Shown here piece after piece: positions 11,324-23,076 of a DNA stretch of 64,000 nt (position 1 is the stretch's first letter; every line of letters starts with the position of its first letter). The stretch lies in NCBI GenBank assembly GCA_006384855.1, contig VCJN01001513.1:1-64000 (forward strand), in the 5' to 3' direction. The DNA is from Tetraselmis striata (lineage: Eukaryota; Chlorophyta; Chlorodendrophyceae; Chlorodendrales; Chlorodendraceae). Under the pieces are notes generated by a model that made no database searches, had not been told where the DNA came from, and saw only the letters and a program-made list of their open reading frames with translations. The translations under genes and the position numbers were made by a program.

Positions 11324-14245
11324 ATGAGGGAGAGGGAAGGGGTGTGGGAAAGGAGTAACGAGCGGGCTCAATACCTGAAATCACTGAATTACTTCGGCTC
11401 AATTCGGTAAGTAACTAAACAGTAGAGAAAAGGAGTCCCAAGCACTCCTTTTCCCTCCCACCTGCTACATCTTCTCCAACCGGGCCCCGCTCACCTCCTG
11501 CTCCTCCAGCTTCATCTCCCACAGCACCGCCCGGTAGTCCACCCGCTCGCGGTTGGCCTCCGCCTGCACGGCCGCGTGCGCTGCCTCGTCGGCCGCCCGG
11601 GCCGCCGCCTCCTCCCGCTCCCCCTCCGCCAGCCGCATGTTCTCCTCCCTGCGCATCGGCCGGTCCCCGCGATCAGCCGGCATCATCGGCGGCCCACACA
11701 GCAGATGGACAAGGCATTCCAATGCCAAAGCATGGCAGGCAACTCCACCCCCCTGATCGGACCAGAACTTTGCCATCCCTATGTCACCCACTACCAGGTA
11801 GGCACTGACACCCGTGCCCGAGGATGGTGGCCGGTTGCGTTGGGTGGGCGTCGACGCATGAGCTGGGGGCATTGAGGGTAACGATTGGACATGCGCATGG
11901 CGGCAATGGCTGTAGAGCATGCCGCACTGGGAGACAGTGTGCGCCAGAGTGCCTGGACCGCCAGTAGTGGGGCCTCTAGAGGCGGCCAACCGGGGCCGGC
12001 TACGGCGCATGTGCGCAGACTGGCGCATGCAAGTGGGAAATGCAATGCCGCAACAGGACGAGCTTCATACGCACTTCCGGTACGTGTCACCAGCCTGAAC
12101 CGTCGCTGCTGCCCTTATCATCAACGAGACCAGAGCCACTCTCCTTAAAGCTACACTTGACATTGTCAAATGACCAGCCGCATGGCGTCCTCCCAGCAGG
12201 GCGGTGCCGCGCGCAGCCCGAGCGCACCTGTACTGCGAGATGAGCTGCTTCTTCTGCTCCATCTCCCTCTGGCGCTGCGCCAGCCGCTTGGCCTCCCGCG
12301 CCGCGGCCGCCGCCTCGAGGCGCGCCCGCTCCTCCGCGACGGCGGCCTGCTCCGCGGCCCTGATTGCCGCCAGCAGGGCACGCAGGGCTCAGCCTTCGTG
12401 ATCGACTGCCGGCTGCCGCACCATCATGTGGCGGTGACTTGTCCACATTCACCATCACCGCCACTCCCTGCAGACTGTGATTGTGATTTTACACAGTGTC
12501 CTGGGTCCCCCCCCCCCCCCCCCCCCCCACCCATTGCTTTCGGACGCCCCAGTCTTGTAACCTTCTTTGTCCACAACTGGGTAATGAGAGCACTGCGAAT
12601 AGGCACCTGGCCTACCTACAAGATGTCAGATGCCGACGATATTATAGCCGAATGTTCGGACATGCTGCGTGTGAGCCAACTCTGAGGGTGGTGATAAGGG
12701 TTTGTATATGGACGAGTCGGCACCCGTGTAAAAGTACGGTTCTACGGGGATGTGTCCATGTTGGAGAGCGTGTGAAGGGGGGGGGGGGGGCTGTCTGGGT
12801 ATCCGGGGGTTGCCAGCGATGCATGCTCGCATGCTGGGTGCCCTGCCGATACGGCACTAACGCCGCCCCCCAGGGTGTCTACCCGAGTCCTCAGACGGCC
12901 ACGCTGTACTTATTGCTGTCTTGCCTATAGAGGGGGAAACAGTGGTTCCAGGGGGAAAAAGCAAGGACCCCTCCCCCCCTCCCTTTCTCCCCCCCATGCA
13001 TTTGGCGCCTCACAAAACAACATCATGTTCCGAGTCGCCCTAGCACACGAACGTGCCGCGGCGCCTGTGATCGCAGAGGACTCGGCGTGGCGTTTCGAGT
13101 AGTGCATTTCCTGCAGCGGTCTTGGGCTGAAATAACGGAGAGCCACAACTGGACGGCGTCCTGAGATGTCACGACTTGGCGAGCTATATGGATTATATTA
13201 TATTAGATAGATCAGATTGGATTAGATTGCAGTAGATCATATTATATTGCATTAGATTATGTTGAATTGGATTAGATTAGATTAGATTAGTTTAGTTTAG
13301 TTTAGTTTAGTTTAGTTTAGTTTGGTTTAGTTTAGTTTAGTTTAGTTTAGATTAGATTAGATTAGATTAAATTAGATTAGATTAGATTAGATTAGATTAG
13401 ATTAGATTAGATTAGATTAGATTAGATTAGATCAGATTAGATTAGATTAGATTAGATTAGATTAGATTAGATTAGATTAGATTAGATTAGATTAGATCAA
13501 ATTAGATTAGATTAGATTAGATTAGATTAGATTAGATTAGATTAGATTAGATTAGATTTGATTTGATTAGATTAGATTAGATTAGATTAGGTTAGGTTAG
13601 GTTAGGTTAGGTTAGGTTAGGTTAGGTTAGGTTAGGTTAGGTTAGATTAGGTTAGATTAGATTATGTTTTGACTACTTTACTAGTGGGTGGCTTTGATTC
13701 AGGAAGGGGGTGGGGAGGGGGGGGGGGGGGGGCGCACTTGGCTTCCTGCAGCGCTGCCAGCTCCGCTCGCAGCGCCTCCTGCGCGGCCTCCCACTTGAGC
13801 AGCTCCGCCGCGCTGCGCGCCTGCGTGGCCTCCAGCATGGCAGAGCGCTGCAGCATGCCCCGCACCGCGCCCAGCAGCTGCTTCCGCTCGCGCAGCCACG
13901 CCTCGCGCAGCGTCTTCCGCCGGTCCAGCATCAGCTTGCGCTGCAGGAACCTGCCGGGCGAGCACGCCCGGGGTTGGGCAGTGAGCCAGCGTAGGCCCGT
14001 CAGCAGCGGGAAGAAGCACCGGTATCATATCCACGCTTTGGGTGCCCATATGTATATCCTTGTTTTGAACCCACGCCGGAAACGATTTGTTCAATTTTCA
14101 GAATACACCACAAACGTCGCACGCTGTACGCGACTTCTACCCCGAGCAAAACAATTGCTTATTTTGGGGGGGGGCGCAATCCCAACTTGGTATGGGATGG
14201 GATGCCTGTGATGCTGCCGACGACTTCTATTCCGGCGGCGGCGGG

Positions 14246-14285
<40 letters not shown>

Positions 14286-17200
14286 TGGTGCTGGCGATAA
14301 TGAATGGTCGCTATCTAATTGTGGTCCTCAGGTGGGGACTTCCGCACATGGGTGTGGAGGTGCTTTCAGCTCTAAAGAGGGCACTATTTACTCCAATTCA
14401 CCGACAGTCGGAGACGGCCGCCCCAGTCGACACATTTAACGCGATTTGGACGGCTGAGGAGGGGGGCATATCAACCGGATTGTATCAACCGGCGACCATG
14501 CTTTGAGTTCGCTCCACATCCTCGTCTTGTCTTGTCACCCCCTTGGGTAGAAGAATGGGAAAACTAAATTTGTTCGTACATTGCACTACGCCCATGGAAG
14601 GGAATGCTTTAAAAACGCTTCAGATGGGGGTGCGCGCCAGGGGGGGGGGGGGGGGGGAGAGAGGATGTTGCATGTCACGGCACCCAAATTTCAGGATGAT
14701 GACATGCTGCAGATATACCGGTTGCGGGCGTTGTAATGAGAAGAACAATGCAACTAAGACCCCGCCCTACCCGGTGCCTGCGAGAGGTCGAATGTAGGTG
14801 CAACTACAGCGGATCAAATACTCTCATTGTGTTAATGCAAGCCCAATGTGAGGGTTCTAACACAGGTCCTGATGGGGGAGTTGACGCCCGTGGGGAAGGC
14901 GTGGCGAGACGGGGCAGGCGCGTTGGCGCGCACCAGTCGTCGTGCTCCAGGAGCTCGCGCATGCTGCGGCCTGGGAGCATCACGGCGATGCGCTTCAGGT
15001 ACGCCTCGCGCCCCGCGCCGCCCGCCGCCACGACTGCCTCCGCCCGCTCGCGGACAAAGGCCGAGTGCTCCTCCGCCGGCCAGCCCCCGGTCGGGCGGTG
15101 CAGCCCCTGCACAGAGCAGAGCGCACAGCGACCGGCGCGGGGGCGCACCGCGTCAGCCTCCATTGCCGTGAGCAGTGCTACGGACGGTAAGGGCTCTAGA
15201 GCAGCTGCAGGCACCCCTGCTGGCTCTAGACAAGCCGACACAGCGCCCGCCTACCCCCCCCCCCCCCCCCCCATCCCCCAATCCGCCGCGCCCGTTGCGA
15301 ACGCCAAACTTGCGTGCGGAGCCGTCTCAGGATGGCATGTCGGCACACTGTCGATACATAACGTCCGACCGTTGCGTAGAGAAGCGAGCGGCTGCCGCCA
15401 CTGCGACTCTGCGACTCTGCGGCGGGCTTTATCGGATTGCTGTGCGAATGGGTAGCGGTACTCGAGTACTGCCGGATAAGAGGAGGGGTTAGGAGACTGA
15501 GGCGGCCCACCGCGCATCTGGACGAGCAGGCTGCTGAGGAGCTGTAGGAGATGCTGCTGCAAAGGGTAAGGGCCCGCGCCGGGAGAAGGTACACCATATC
15601 CGGACGAGAGGCATCAAGGGGACACCACAAAAGAGCGACACACGTGTCTAGACAATGAATTGACAGACATGAGCTGCAACTTGGTACACGGTTTCAAGAT
15701 AATCAACGCACAGTCCGACCATTCTCCAGGGAATTGGCGCTCATTGCTGGATGCACTGTGCACATCCACCCAGGCCTTGGCATCACACTGAATACATTGC
15801 CAGCTAGGCAGACAAAGCAGTGACACATGAACAGATATGGTGCCGGCAAAACCGCGGCCCAGGAGCCACTGACATTGGTACGTGCCAAAACTCGGCGGCG
15901 AGACCCGGTGACGAGGTGTGTCATTGAGCCTCTCCTGATGTGCTCGACCTATTCCAACAGCCCTGAATGCATCATGCCAGGACGATTGATGTGGGCTGTT
16001 GGCTCCTTCAGACCAAAGAGGAAAGGAGGGGGGGGGGGGGGGGGGGGGGCGGAGTAGGCACCTGCTCCGAGGTGTTGAATTCGATCTGCCAGTTGTCCAT
16101 GCGCGCGCCATACTTGGCCTCCAGCGCCTGGCAAGCCTCCCGCGCCTGCGTCCTGAGAGTCGGGCACGCATTCCGCCATCAGCTCCCCCCTCCCCCCCCC
16201 CCCCCCCCCCCTTCCCCCCAAACTTCCCACGTTGTGCCTAAACCCACCAGGCAGCCAGGCGCTTTGGACCCGCGCTCAGCACTGCATGCACCGCCGATGC
16301 ATGTATGTAATGATTTGACGCCTGATACCGGCCATCCTGTTCCTTACGGAAAGGGGCTCTGAGGGCGATGACTCACTGCCGCTTGTACCCAGCCTGGGTA
16401 TGACAGGATGCGCATCGCCATGCTGGGCGTCATGCTATATCGCCATGTGTGGGGTTGATGCACTAATGGGAGGGGGGCGCCCACCGCGCGTCCTGGCTTG
16501 CGTCCATGTACTTGCGCAACAGCTGCTGCACCTCCCCGATGTGCGCCAGCCCATGCAGCGGGTCGTTATCTGCGCCGTTGCCAAGCACGGAGGGCCAGTC
16601 CCGGCGCAGGTCCTCCTGCAGCGCGGCGGCCTCCTGTGCGGCCGCGCCACGTGTGCGCAGGTTAGCCTTGGGAGCGGCAAAAAAAGGCAGGCAGAAGCTC
16701 CAAAACCATTTGTGATTATCGCACAACGTCACTGGACGTTACTCGATGCGCAGATCAATTCGATCTATCTACTATAAATACAGGTTTAACCGCAAGAATA
16801 GTAATGTAGATGCTGCCATGAGCCCAGCTACCAAAGTTGGCGTGCAGCAAGGCAGGAGGGGGCCTGGCGCGGTGCCCCCACCTCCCCCAGCTCCTGCACT
16901 TGCTGCTCGTACTCCGAGCGCGTAAAGTACAGGCTATCTCGCGCCATCTCCAGGTCCGCAACCGCGCCGTGGCCCTCCCGCCTAGAGGCAGCATTTCCAG
17001 CCACCGCGGCCATCTCGCGCAGCTCCGCCACCTGCAGGCCACACAGCAAGCCATGACTCCTCAGACCCCCCCTCCCTCCCTCCCCCGTACCTCTCCTGTC
17101 AAGGAAGCCATGCCACAGCCCGCCCCACCTCGTCCATCAGCTGGTGGGCCGCCAGGCTGCTGCGGTACTTGGAGTGCTCATAGAACTCTGCGCACTGCGC

Positions 17201-17437
17201 AATGTCCTCGCCCACATGACAGCGACTCTCCGACAGGTCCGACATCGTGTGCAGCAGGTCCCGCTCCGCCGCGATGCTGCGCGCAGTCACGCCAGGGGAC
17301 GCGGGTGAGTTACAGTGCGGAGCGCGGGTCAGGTCCGACTAAGCCGGCTTGCGGCTCAGCGTGCATGCTGCACGTGGTCATGCGCGAGCGAGACAGACGA
17401 GGAGAAGCCACAGGCGTGGTGGGGATGGTGAGGAAGT

Positions 17438-17478
<41 letters not shown>

Positions 17479-17892
17479 CGCTCACAACTCCTCTCGCAGC
17501 CGCTCGCGGTTGGCGAGCCACTGCTTCTTCGCGTTGCCTTTGGTCTCCCGCGTGCGCTGGTCCTTGACGAAACTCTTGATTTTGTTCATCTGGCATGAGC
17601 GGGTCAGGAGGGCCGAGTTGGTCAGGCGGACATGGGAGTGAGTGAGCCACCCTGCCGTCAGCGTGGGTTGGCAATGGCACTCGCGCGCGAGACAGGGGGG
17701 GGGGGGGGGGGGGGCTGCGGCCGAGCCTTGCTGACGGGTCACGAGAGTCGCCAGGTGGGCGCTTCTCACCTTAGCCAGGATGGCGTCCCCTCCGTCGCGC
17801 ACCTCCTGCGGCACGCCCTCCGGCGCGCCACCCGCCCCCTTGGCCCGGAAGCTGCGGAGCACTTTGAGGTCGCCTCGCGCGCCGCGCGACAT
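10291..17892 (-). CDS. CCDC148: CCDC148-like coiled-coil protein
   Basis: Minus-strand gene of about 12 exons and about 565 codons, close to the 591 residues of human CCDC148. Exons in transcription order: 17892-17770, 17589-17486, 17276-17129, 17031-16882, 16633-16485, 16152-16062, one near 15556-15511, 15106-14934, 13950-13738, 12359-12228, 11648-11495, 10509-10291. Phases agree except around the exon near 15.5 kb, which is uncertain. Recognition rests on two conserved blocks: WPAEEHSAFVRERAE, then REAYLKRIAVMLPGRSMREL and LEHDDW in the middle, and RRLDALRAQVAVDAERDP followed by FTDEHLFKDQRFKV at the C-terminus. Between them lie long charged helices (EEQKKQ-type coiled coil, e.g. RLAQRQREMEQKKQLISQY). 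The family is mostly uncharacterised; distribution among ciliated eukaryotes suggests a ciliary or centrosomal role, which is inference. Confidence 0.8.
11285..11321. repeat. Poly-G tract in a CCDC148 intron
   Basis: Long G run (poly-C on the transcribed sense strand) in the intron between the exons at 11495 and 10509. Confidence 0.9.
13190..13665. repeat. Pentamer satellite ATTAG / TTTAG / GTTAG
   Basis: About 475 bases of pentamers inside the CCDC148 intron between 13738 and 12359. It runs from degenerate ATTAG through a block of TTTAG (about 13290-13345), a long ATTAG block (about 13345-13590) and a homogeneous GTTAG block (about 13590-13640). GTTAG tandem repeats are the same string as TTAGG telomere repeats of arthropods, but here they grade into ATTAG, so this is a microsatellite expanding by single-base variants. 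Confidence 0.95.
14240..14284. repeat. Poly-G tract
   Basis: About 45 bases of almost pure G within the CCDC148 intron between the exons at 14934 and 13950; among the longest homopolymers in the window. Confidence 0.9.
17440..17477. repeat. Donor-adjacent poly-G (sense poly-C) tract
   Basis: A 38-base G run beginning 8 bases downstream, on the minus strand, of the GT donor at 17485 of the CCDC148-like gene. It is one of the clearest minus-strand examples of the donor-adjacent sense C run. Confidence 0.9.
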
Positions 17893-20800
17893 GACGACGC
17901 GCTATGTCCCTCAGACGTTCAGCAGTTTAAATACGGAATTTCGCACGGGATTGCGGAAATGCGCACATGTACTGACTGCGCGGCGACTCATCACGAGCTG
18001 GGACGTCGCTGGCGTGAAAGTGCCCCGTGCACGCACTCGGTGAGGTCTTCCATGGGGCGGAGCGCATGGGCACGGTGAGACGCGGCTGGGTGCGGGGAAC
18101 GCCGCGGAACGCCTCGCCCTGCCCCCTGGGGCGAGGACAATATTGCGTGACGCGCGCCCTCGTAGGGCGCAGACACACCGACAGAATCAGCGACTAAAAC
18201 AGCGCGCAAACATCATCATTTGCTTATTTATCTGGTGACAAACGACAAAGTTTGTTCAGAAGTAGCGACTATGCATGACCGAAAGTTGGCGGCGGTTTGC
18301 TGCTGACGCGCGACGACGACGACTAGCAAATAAAATATCCCCATATATGAAATGAAGTAATAAGTACTGCTCCTGCTGTGACCACGAAGTCGCTACAGAA
18401 GGCCACAAAAGTCTGCATGTTTATGGGCGGCGTGGTTTCGGTTGCTGATGGGCAGCTTCTAGTCGTTCAACCCACGCATAACCCATGATGTTGCGGTCAT
18501 GCATATTGCGGGGGAACTTATGAATAAACAATGGCGTGCACATGATGTGCTAGGGTCAACAATGTGACGGTGTGCGCCACAGTGGGTGCAAGGCACCCTT
18601 TCATGACTATGGCAATATCATGGTAACAGGAGTTGAAAAACGATAGGGTTGTGGCCGGTTTGTTTAGCGTACTGCACGCGCCGCGGCATATGAACAATGG
18701 AACACTAATAACTGTGTTTTTCTCCCATGGTCGTTGAGGTACATGTGGTAGCAAGCTACTCCAACATGCCGCTTGGCGCAAATAGTTTAGCATCGTATAT
18801 GGTCAATAACTAGTAATAAGCGGGTAATTGCATGCGGGTATGCGACATTTGCAAGCTGGATGATTCGCCATGCAAAGAGCATTTACCTTGTTGCAATCAC
18901 GCGGAAATTCATACAATTCTCTTTTCGCGTTTTATCATAGTTTAGATGTGGGTATAGCGGGCTTGGAAGCATGCAAGTGACACTTTCTTGATCACTCAAT
19001 GGAACCTCAGCAAGCCGATAAAACGTCACGAATAAATTCGATGGTACAAAATACCCCCCCCCCTCCCCCACTCTGGTACGCCAGCCAGCCTGTTCAATCA
19101 TTGTGGGTGAGGCATCCGCCGCCGCCGCCGGACAACGGCCCACCAATAAGAGCGGAGGTCGGATCGTGGGTGCGGCAGGCCCGGCGGGCGGCGGCACCAC
19201 CCCGCCCACCTCCACATGGCGGTGGGCGCTTGTAACCCTCAGGATCCGTGCCCCGGCTGGGGTCTAGCGAGGTTATTGCCTGAAGTTGCCAATCCTCGGA
19301 TGGCGCGACGACCGGGGAGCCCTACGGGGGGTTCTGAAATAATGCTCGGACTCCCGGTGGCACCCGCTGGCGCCGCTGCTAGGTTGCAGCCATGTATACG
19401 CCGGGGGTTGTTCGAATAATTCGTGTACGAGCCCGGTCTAGCGTTGGCCTCTCCAAGATCCGCGTACGGTTGGGGGGGGGGGGGGGGGGGGGGGGATGTA
19501 CGAATCGGACGGGGGCAACATACTTGCGAGGGTTGTAGTTCGAAATTAAATCGTATTCTCGTATTTCGGTACGTCGACCTGCGACTAATAATAGGATGCA
19601 TTCATCATGGCCATCAAAGGGCTGCACGCTACGCACTATTCACATAGTGGAGACCATATGCGGGTTCGTGCCGCCGGGCGGTAAGACAGCTGGCATGTTT
19701 AGCATCAAAGACCAAGCGGGAATAAAGTTGTAAGAAATTTCAAATTGCAAATAACATGTGCAGAGGTCGGGGCTGGCGGCGACTCAGGGGTAGTCGACAA
19801 GAACCGGAGTGCCATGAGGGAGTCGCGGCCAAGCAGCGGGTGCAGTCCGCTGGCGACCAGTAGCCCAGTCTGACTCGTCCGGACGGGCGGGCAAGTAAGG
19901 CGCGTCGCGGCGGCAGCAAGCGACGCGCATGCGCGAGCATGCGAGCATGACCGGCCTGCCGGCCACGGAAATGTGTGTGTGTGGGGGGGGGGAGGGGGGG
20001 GGGGGGGGGGTTCCACCTTGGCTGGGGCCCTACCGAGGACTCACAGCTCAGGCGGGCGAGATGGCGGCAGCGGCGGCGGACCACCGCCGAGGCAAGCAAA
20101 CCACCGCCACAGCCGGGGCGGTGATCGGGCGATTTACGCCGCTATCTGCGAGGCATTTTAGCGATGGCGGGGGCAGTTGGAGCCAAGACGCACGTAGTAG
20201 TAAAATTGCGCAGTTCCAGGAGATGACTACTGTGTGCAAAGCGCGCACTTGGGGGCAGAGGGGGGGGGGGGGGGGGGGGGGGGCTACGGCATGAGCAATC
20301 CCCGTACTGCAAAGTATAGTAGCGGTCGTTGTCCGTATTGGCGACTACTTACAAATATCGAAGAAAATTAAAAAGCTAATGACACACAGAGAGGTGGCGA
20401 GGACATCACGCCTCCGATTTCATATGAACTAGGAGCTAGGCCTTCAGAGTACTTCACGCCGCGCGCTTCAATAAGTGGACCCTATGCGGGTTCGTGCGGT
20501 CGGGCTGTGAGAAAGCTTGCTGCCCGGTTCGCCCGGAAACACAGTTGCAAGAAATTTCAAATTCCGGTGTTGGTGGGGGCGCATGCATGCGTGATGCCAC
20601 TACACGCAAGCTCCCAGGCGCGAGGACCTCCTGGATGAGAATCTTCATGTCGCGTCGACCCCGTATCTTCATCATTTCGCGGCTCTTCAGCATTCTTTGA
20701 TATCATATGACATGTATGATAATATCCGCGCGGACATGTGAGTTTAGTCGTGAAATTGTAGGTTGTTGAGGGGGCGAGCCAGCGCTTAGCCCGCGGCGCG

Positions 20801-21147
20801 GGTGGTAAAAGCACCGCCCCCTGTGGAATCGGAAGCACTTTGTATAAACTGCTTTCACCCAGCGAGGCGCAGCCAACGGCGCTTATTCATCGTGCGTCTC
20901 GCAGCTAGGAATATTATGGGATTAAAAGGTATGAAGAATTGTCCGCATTATTGGCACACTACTATCATATGGAAATGCCTATGCATATTGCAACGGTGGC
21001 ATGCATTGATTGGGCTCAAACTTGCTCGTCGCACATGCCGTGCATATGTTCACCCACCACTTGGAGCGCGCGCGGACACATGCGACGGATAGGAGCTAAG
21101 CTACACCCCTAGCAACACGTTGCTCCTCTGTGCGGAGAAAAGGGCAA
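17893..21147. other. Gene-poor region
   Basis: No supported gene. It holds poly-G runs near 19471-19495, 19982-20010 and 20262-20283, and a pair of dispersed related segments (19648-19752 and 20472-20562). Open frames are short and without recognisable domains. Confidence 0.55.
19648..20562. repeat. Dispersed repeat pair of about 100 bases
   Basis: Segments 19648-19752 and 20472-20562 share both ends: AGTGGA..C.TATGCGGGTTCGTGC at the left and AGTTG.AAGAAATTTCAAATT at the right, with a divergent middle. This suggests two copies of a short mobile or satellite-like unit. Confidence 0.55.
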
Positions 21148-23076
21148 TAGTATAGCGTAAACGGTGCAGGCCACTATACTTCACTTTTGACCCACTGAAA
21201 ATGGGACAATTTACTAGCTCGCGCGCCAAACAATGTACTATAGACATATATATACAGCGCAAAGTACTGTATACTCGCCGTCGCCGCCGCCATCCCTTAT
21301 CCCGCCCACTCCAGTGGAGGGGGGGAGGGGGGCCTGCGTAGTACCACTATCTTTCCACCACCGCCAAGGCCGCCCCAGAACCCAAACCGTGGCCGACAGC
21401 CGTTCATAGGAAAGGATCCCACGCGCGCGACGCTCACTGGCCTGCGGGGTCTTAACTTTCACAAAATGGCGGAGACGCCCGGATCCGTGACAGGAATGGA
21501 CTCCGCCTACCTTCGGCGTAGGTCTGCACGGCTGGTGAGTAGGCATGCTGCCGCCTCTTACGTCCCTGCGTCCCTATCCCTCCTGCCCTACTTCCTATCC
21601 CGAGTCGCACCTCACGCCCTTACTTACTGCCGTGCAGGCTGGTGTAGGCCCCATCCCGCTGGAGCTGCCTAGCACAGCCCCCCCCCCCCCCCCCCCCCTC
21701 CCCCCCCCCGCACGCGACAACCCTCACCAGAGTCCGCCAGCCGGCCCGCCCGACCCTCTCGGCCAAGGGCTGTGTCTGCTCGACCTGCCCGACGCTCCCG
21801 TCGCGTGGCGCCCCTGGCCGCTAGACGTAGGCAGGCCGACACGCAGTCAGTGGCGGGTCGGGGTCAAGGCCCGCCAGCGGCAGAAAGGTTGCCGAGCAGC
21901 TTGGCTGTAGCTGGCAATGGAGCCGGTTTGTATCCTACGCCTGGCGATAGCAACGCTGGCGAAAGCGGCGGGCAGGTAGCCGGCGCGTCGGTAGTCACAC
22001 CCTTTCATTCTTTGGCGACATTCCCCGAAGCAGATGCGGGTGCAGTATGCCCCGAAGCGACTGAGGTACACCCTCCCCACCACGGATCTCGACAAGTGTA
22101 GTCGTGTGAACATCATTGCTGAACTGCAACTCCCACTTGTCGTTTTGATTATTGACAACCGTGCGCATCCGAGCCGGGCAGTCACGCTACATGCTGCCGG
22201 CGTTGGTACACCTGTAAACAAACAGAGTTCCGTTGGTTCAACCGCATGTGACTGCTACCTGCACGCGAAAATTATTTGACGAGGGGCAGCATACCTTTGT
22301 AGCGGCCGAGGCATACAAGAACCGCCATTTAGTAGGGAGGCCTGAGATCACTGACTTGACCGCTTTGTAGACGGCATATTCAGTGTGGCCGTCTTCGGCA
22401 GGAAGCCAGTGACCGATATGGTGTGGTTGCACCTCAGCCCCATCCAGGTTGGGCCATGGGGCCCCCGCAACTGCCATATCGGAACGCTTGGCGCTGCCTT
22501 GCATACCGGGGCTGCCTGCGGCACCCTCTTGAGACGCCACTACTTCAGCCAAAGACGAAGTGGGGCGCTATTCACCCCCCCTTAACGACTCTTCGAAGGT
22601 CGCAACATCACGCAATGCTGCCCCACGCAAGGAGCAGACGGGCCGCCCGACGGCAGACCCGATACAACTTGTTGCCATCTCGAGAAGAACTTCCCTACTC
22701 AACATTCCCTCATGATCTTGAAAGAGTTCCCGCACCTCCCCAAGTGCAGCGCGAAGTTCGTGTACAACCCGCAAGGGGGAACCCATACTGACCCCGCAGC
22801 CCTACTTCCTACTTGTTTCAGCGAGAACTGTTAGACATGAGCGAGAGGCGGAGAACTGCCTCGACTTCGCGGCAACCTACCTACCTACCTACCTTCCGAG
22901 AACCTGCCTCGACCCGCCGCCTTTGCCTCGTTCCGCCGCCACCAAGTGATCATGTACTTTGCGCCAGTACACGCGAACCCTAAAAACCTGCACAGGGTTT
23001 AGTGCTAGATAATTGTCCCATTTTCAGTGAGTCATAAGTGAAGTATAGTGGCCTGTACCGTTTACGCTATAATCTT
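21148..23076. mobile_element. Candidate DNA element with about 70-base inverted repeats
   Basis: About 21148-21225 and 23005-23076 are near-perfect reverse complements. The shared block reads TAGCGTAAACGGT.CAGGCC, then ACTATACTTCACTT.TGACCCACTGAAAATGGGACAATT when taken from the left arm in two parts. The arms enclose about 1.8 kb with a poly-C tract (21679-21711) and a possible minus-strand gene. No transposase is recognised and no target duplication could be confirmed, so it may be a non-autonomous transposon or simply an inverted duplication. Confidence 0.55.
22238..22786 (-). CDS. Possible gene inside the inverted-repeat element, unknown function
   Basis: From ATG 22786 a minus-strand frame gives MGSPLRVVHELRAALGEVRE and an amphipathic helical stretch for about 65 codons. 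A second frame from about 22552 gives SDMAVAGAPWPNLDGAEVQ and KAVKSVISGLPTKWRFLYAS, ending with a TGA at 22238. One short intron (about 22580-22540) could join them. Composition looks protein-like but no family is recognised and no catalytic motif of a transposase is seen. Confidence 0.3.

Noticed and set aside
13590-13640. Arthropod-type telomere as a sign of contamination
   Set aside because: The GTTAG block grades into ATTAG and TTTAG within an intron of an in-phase gene, so it is a local microsatellite.
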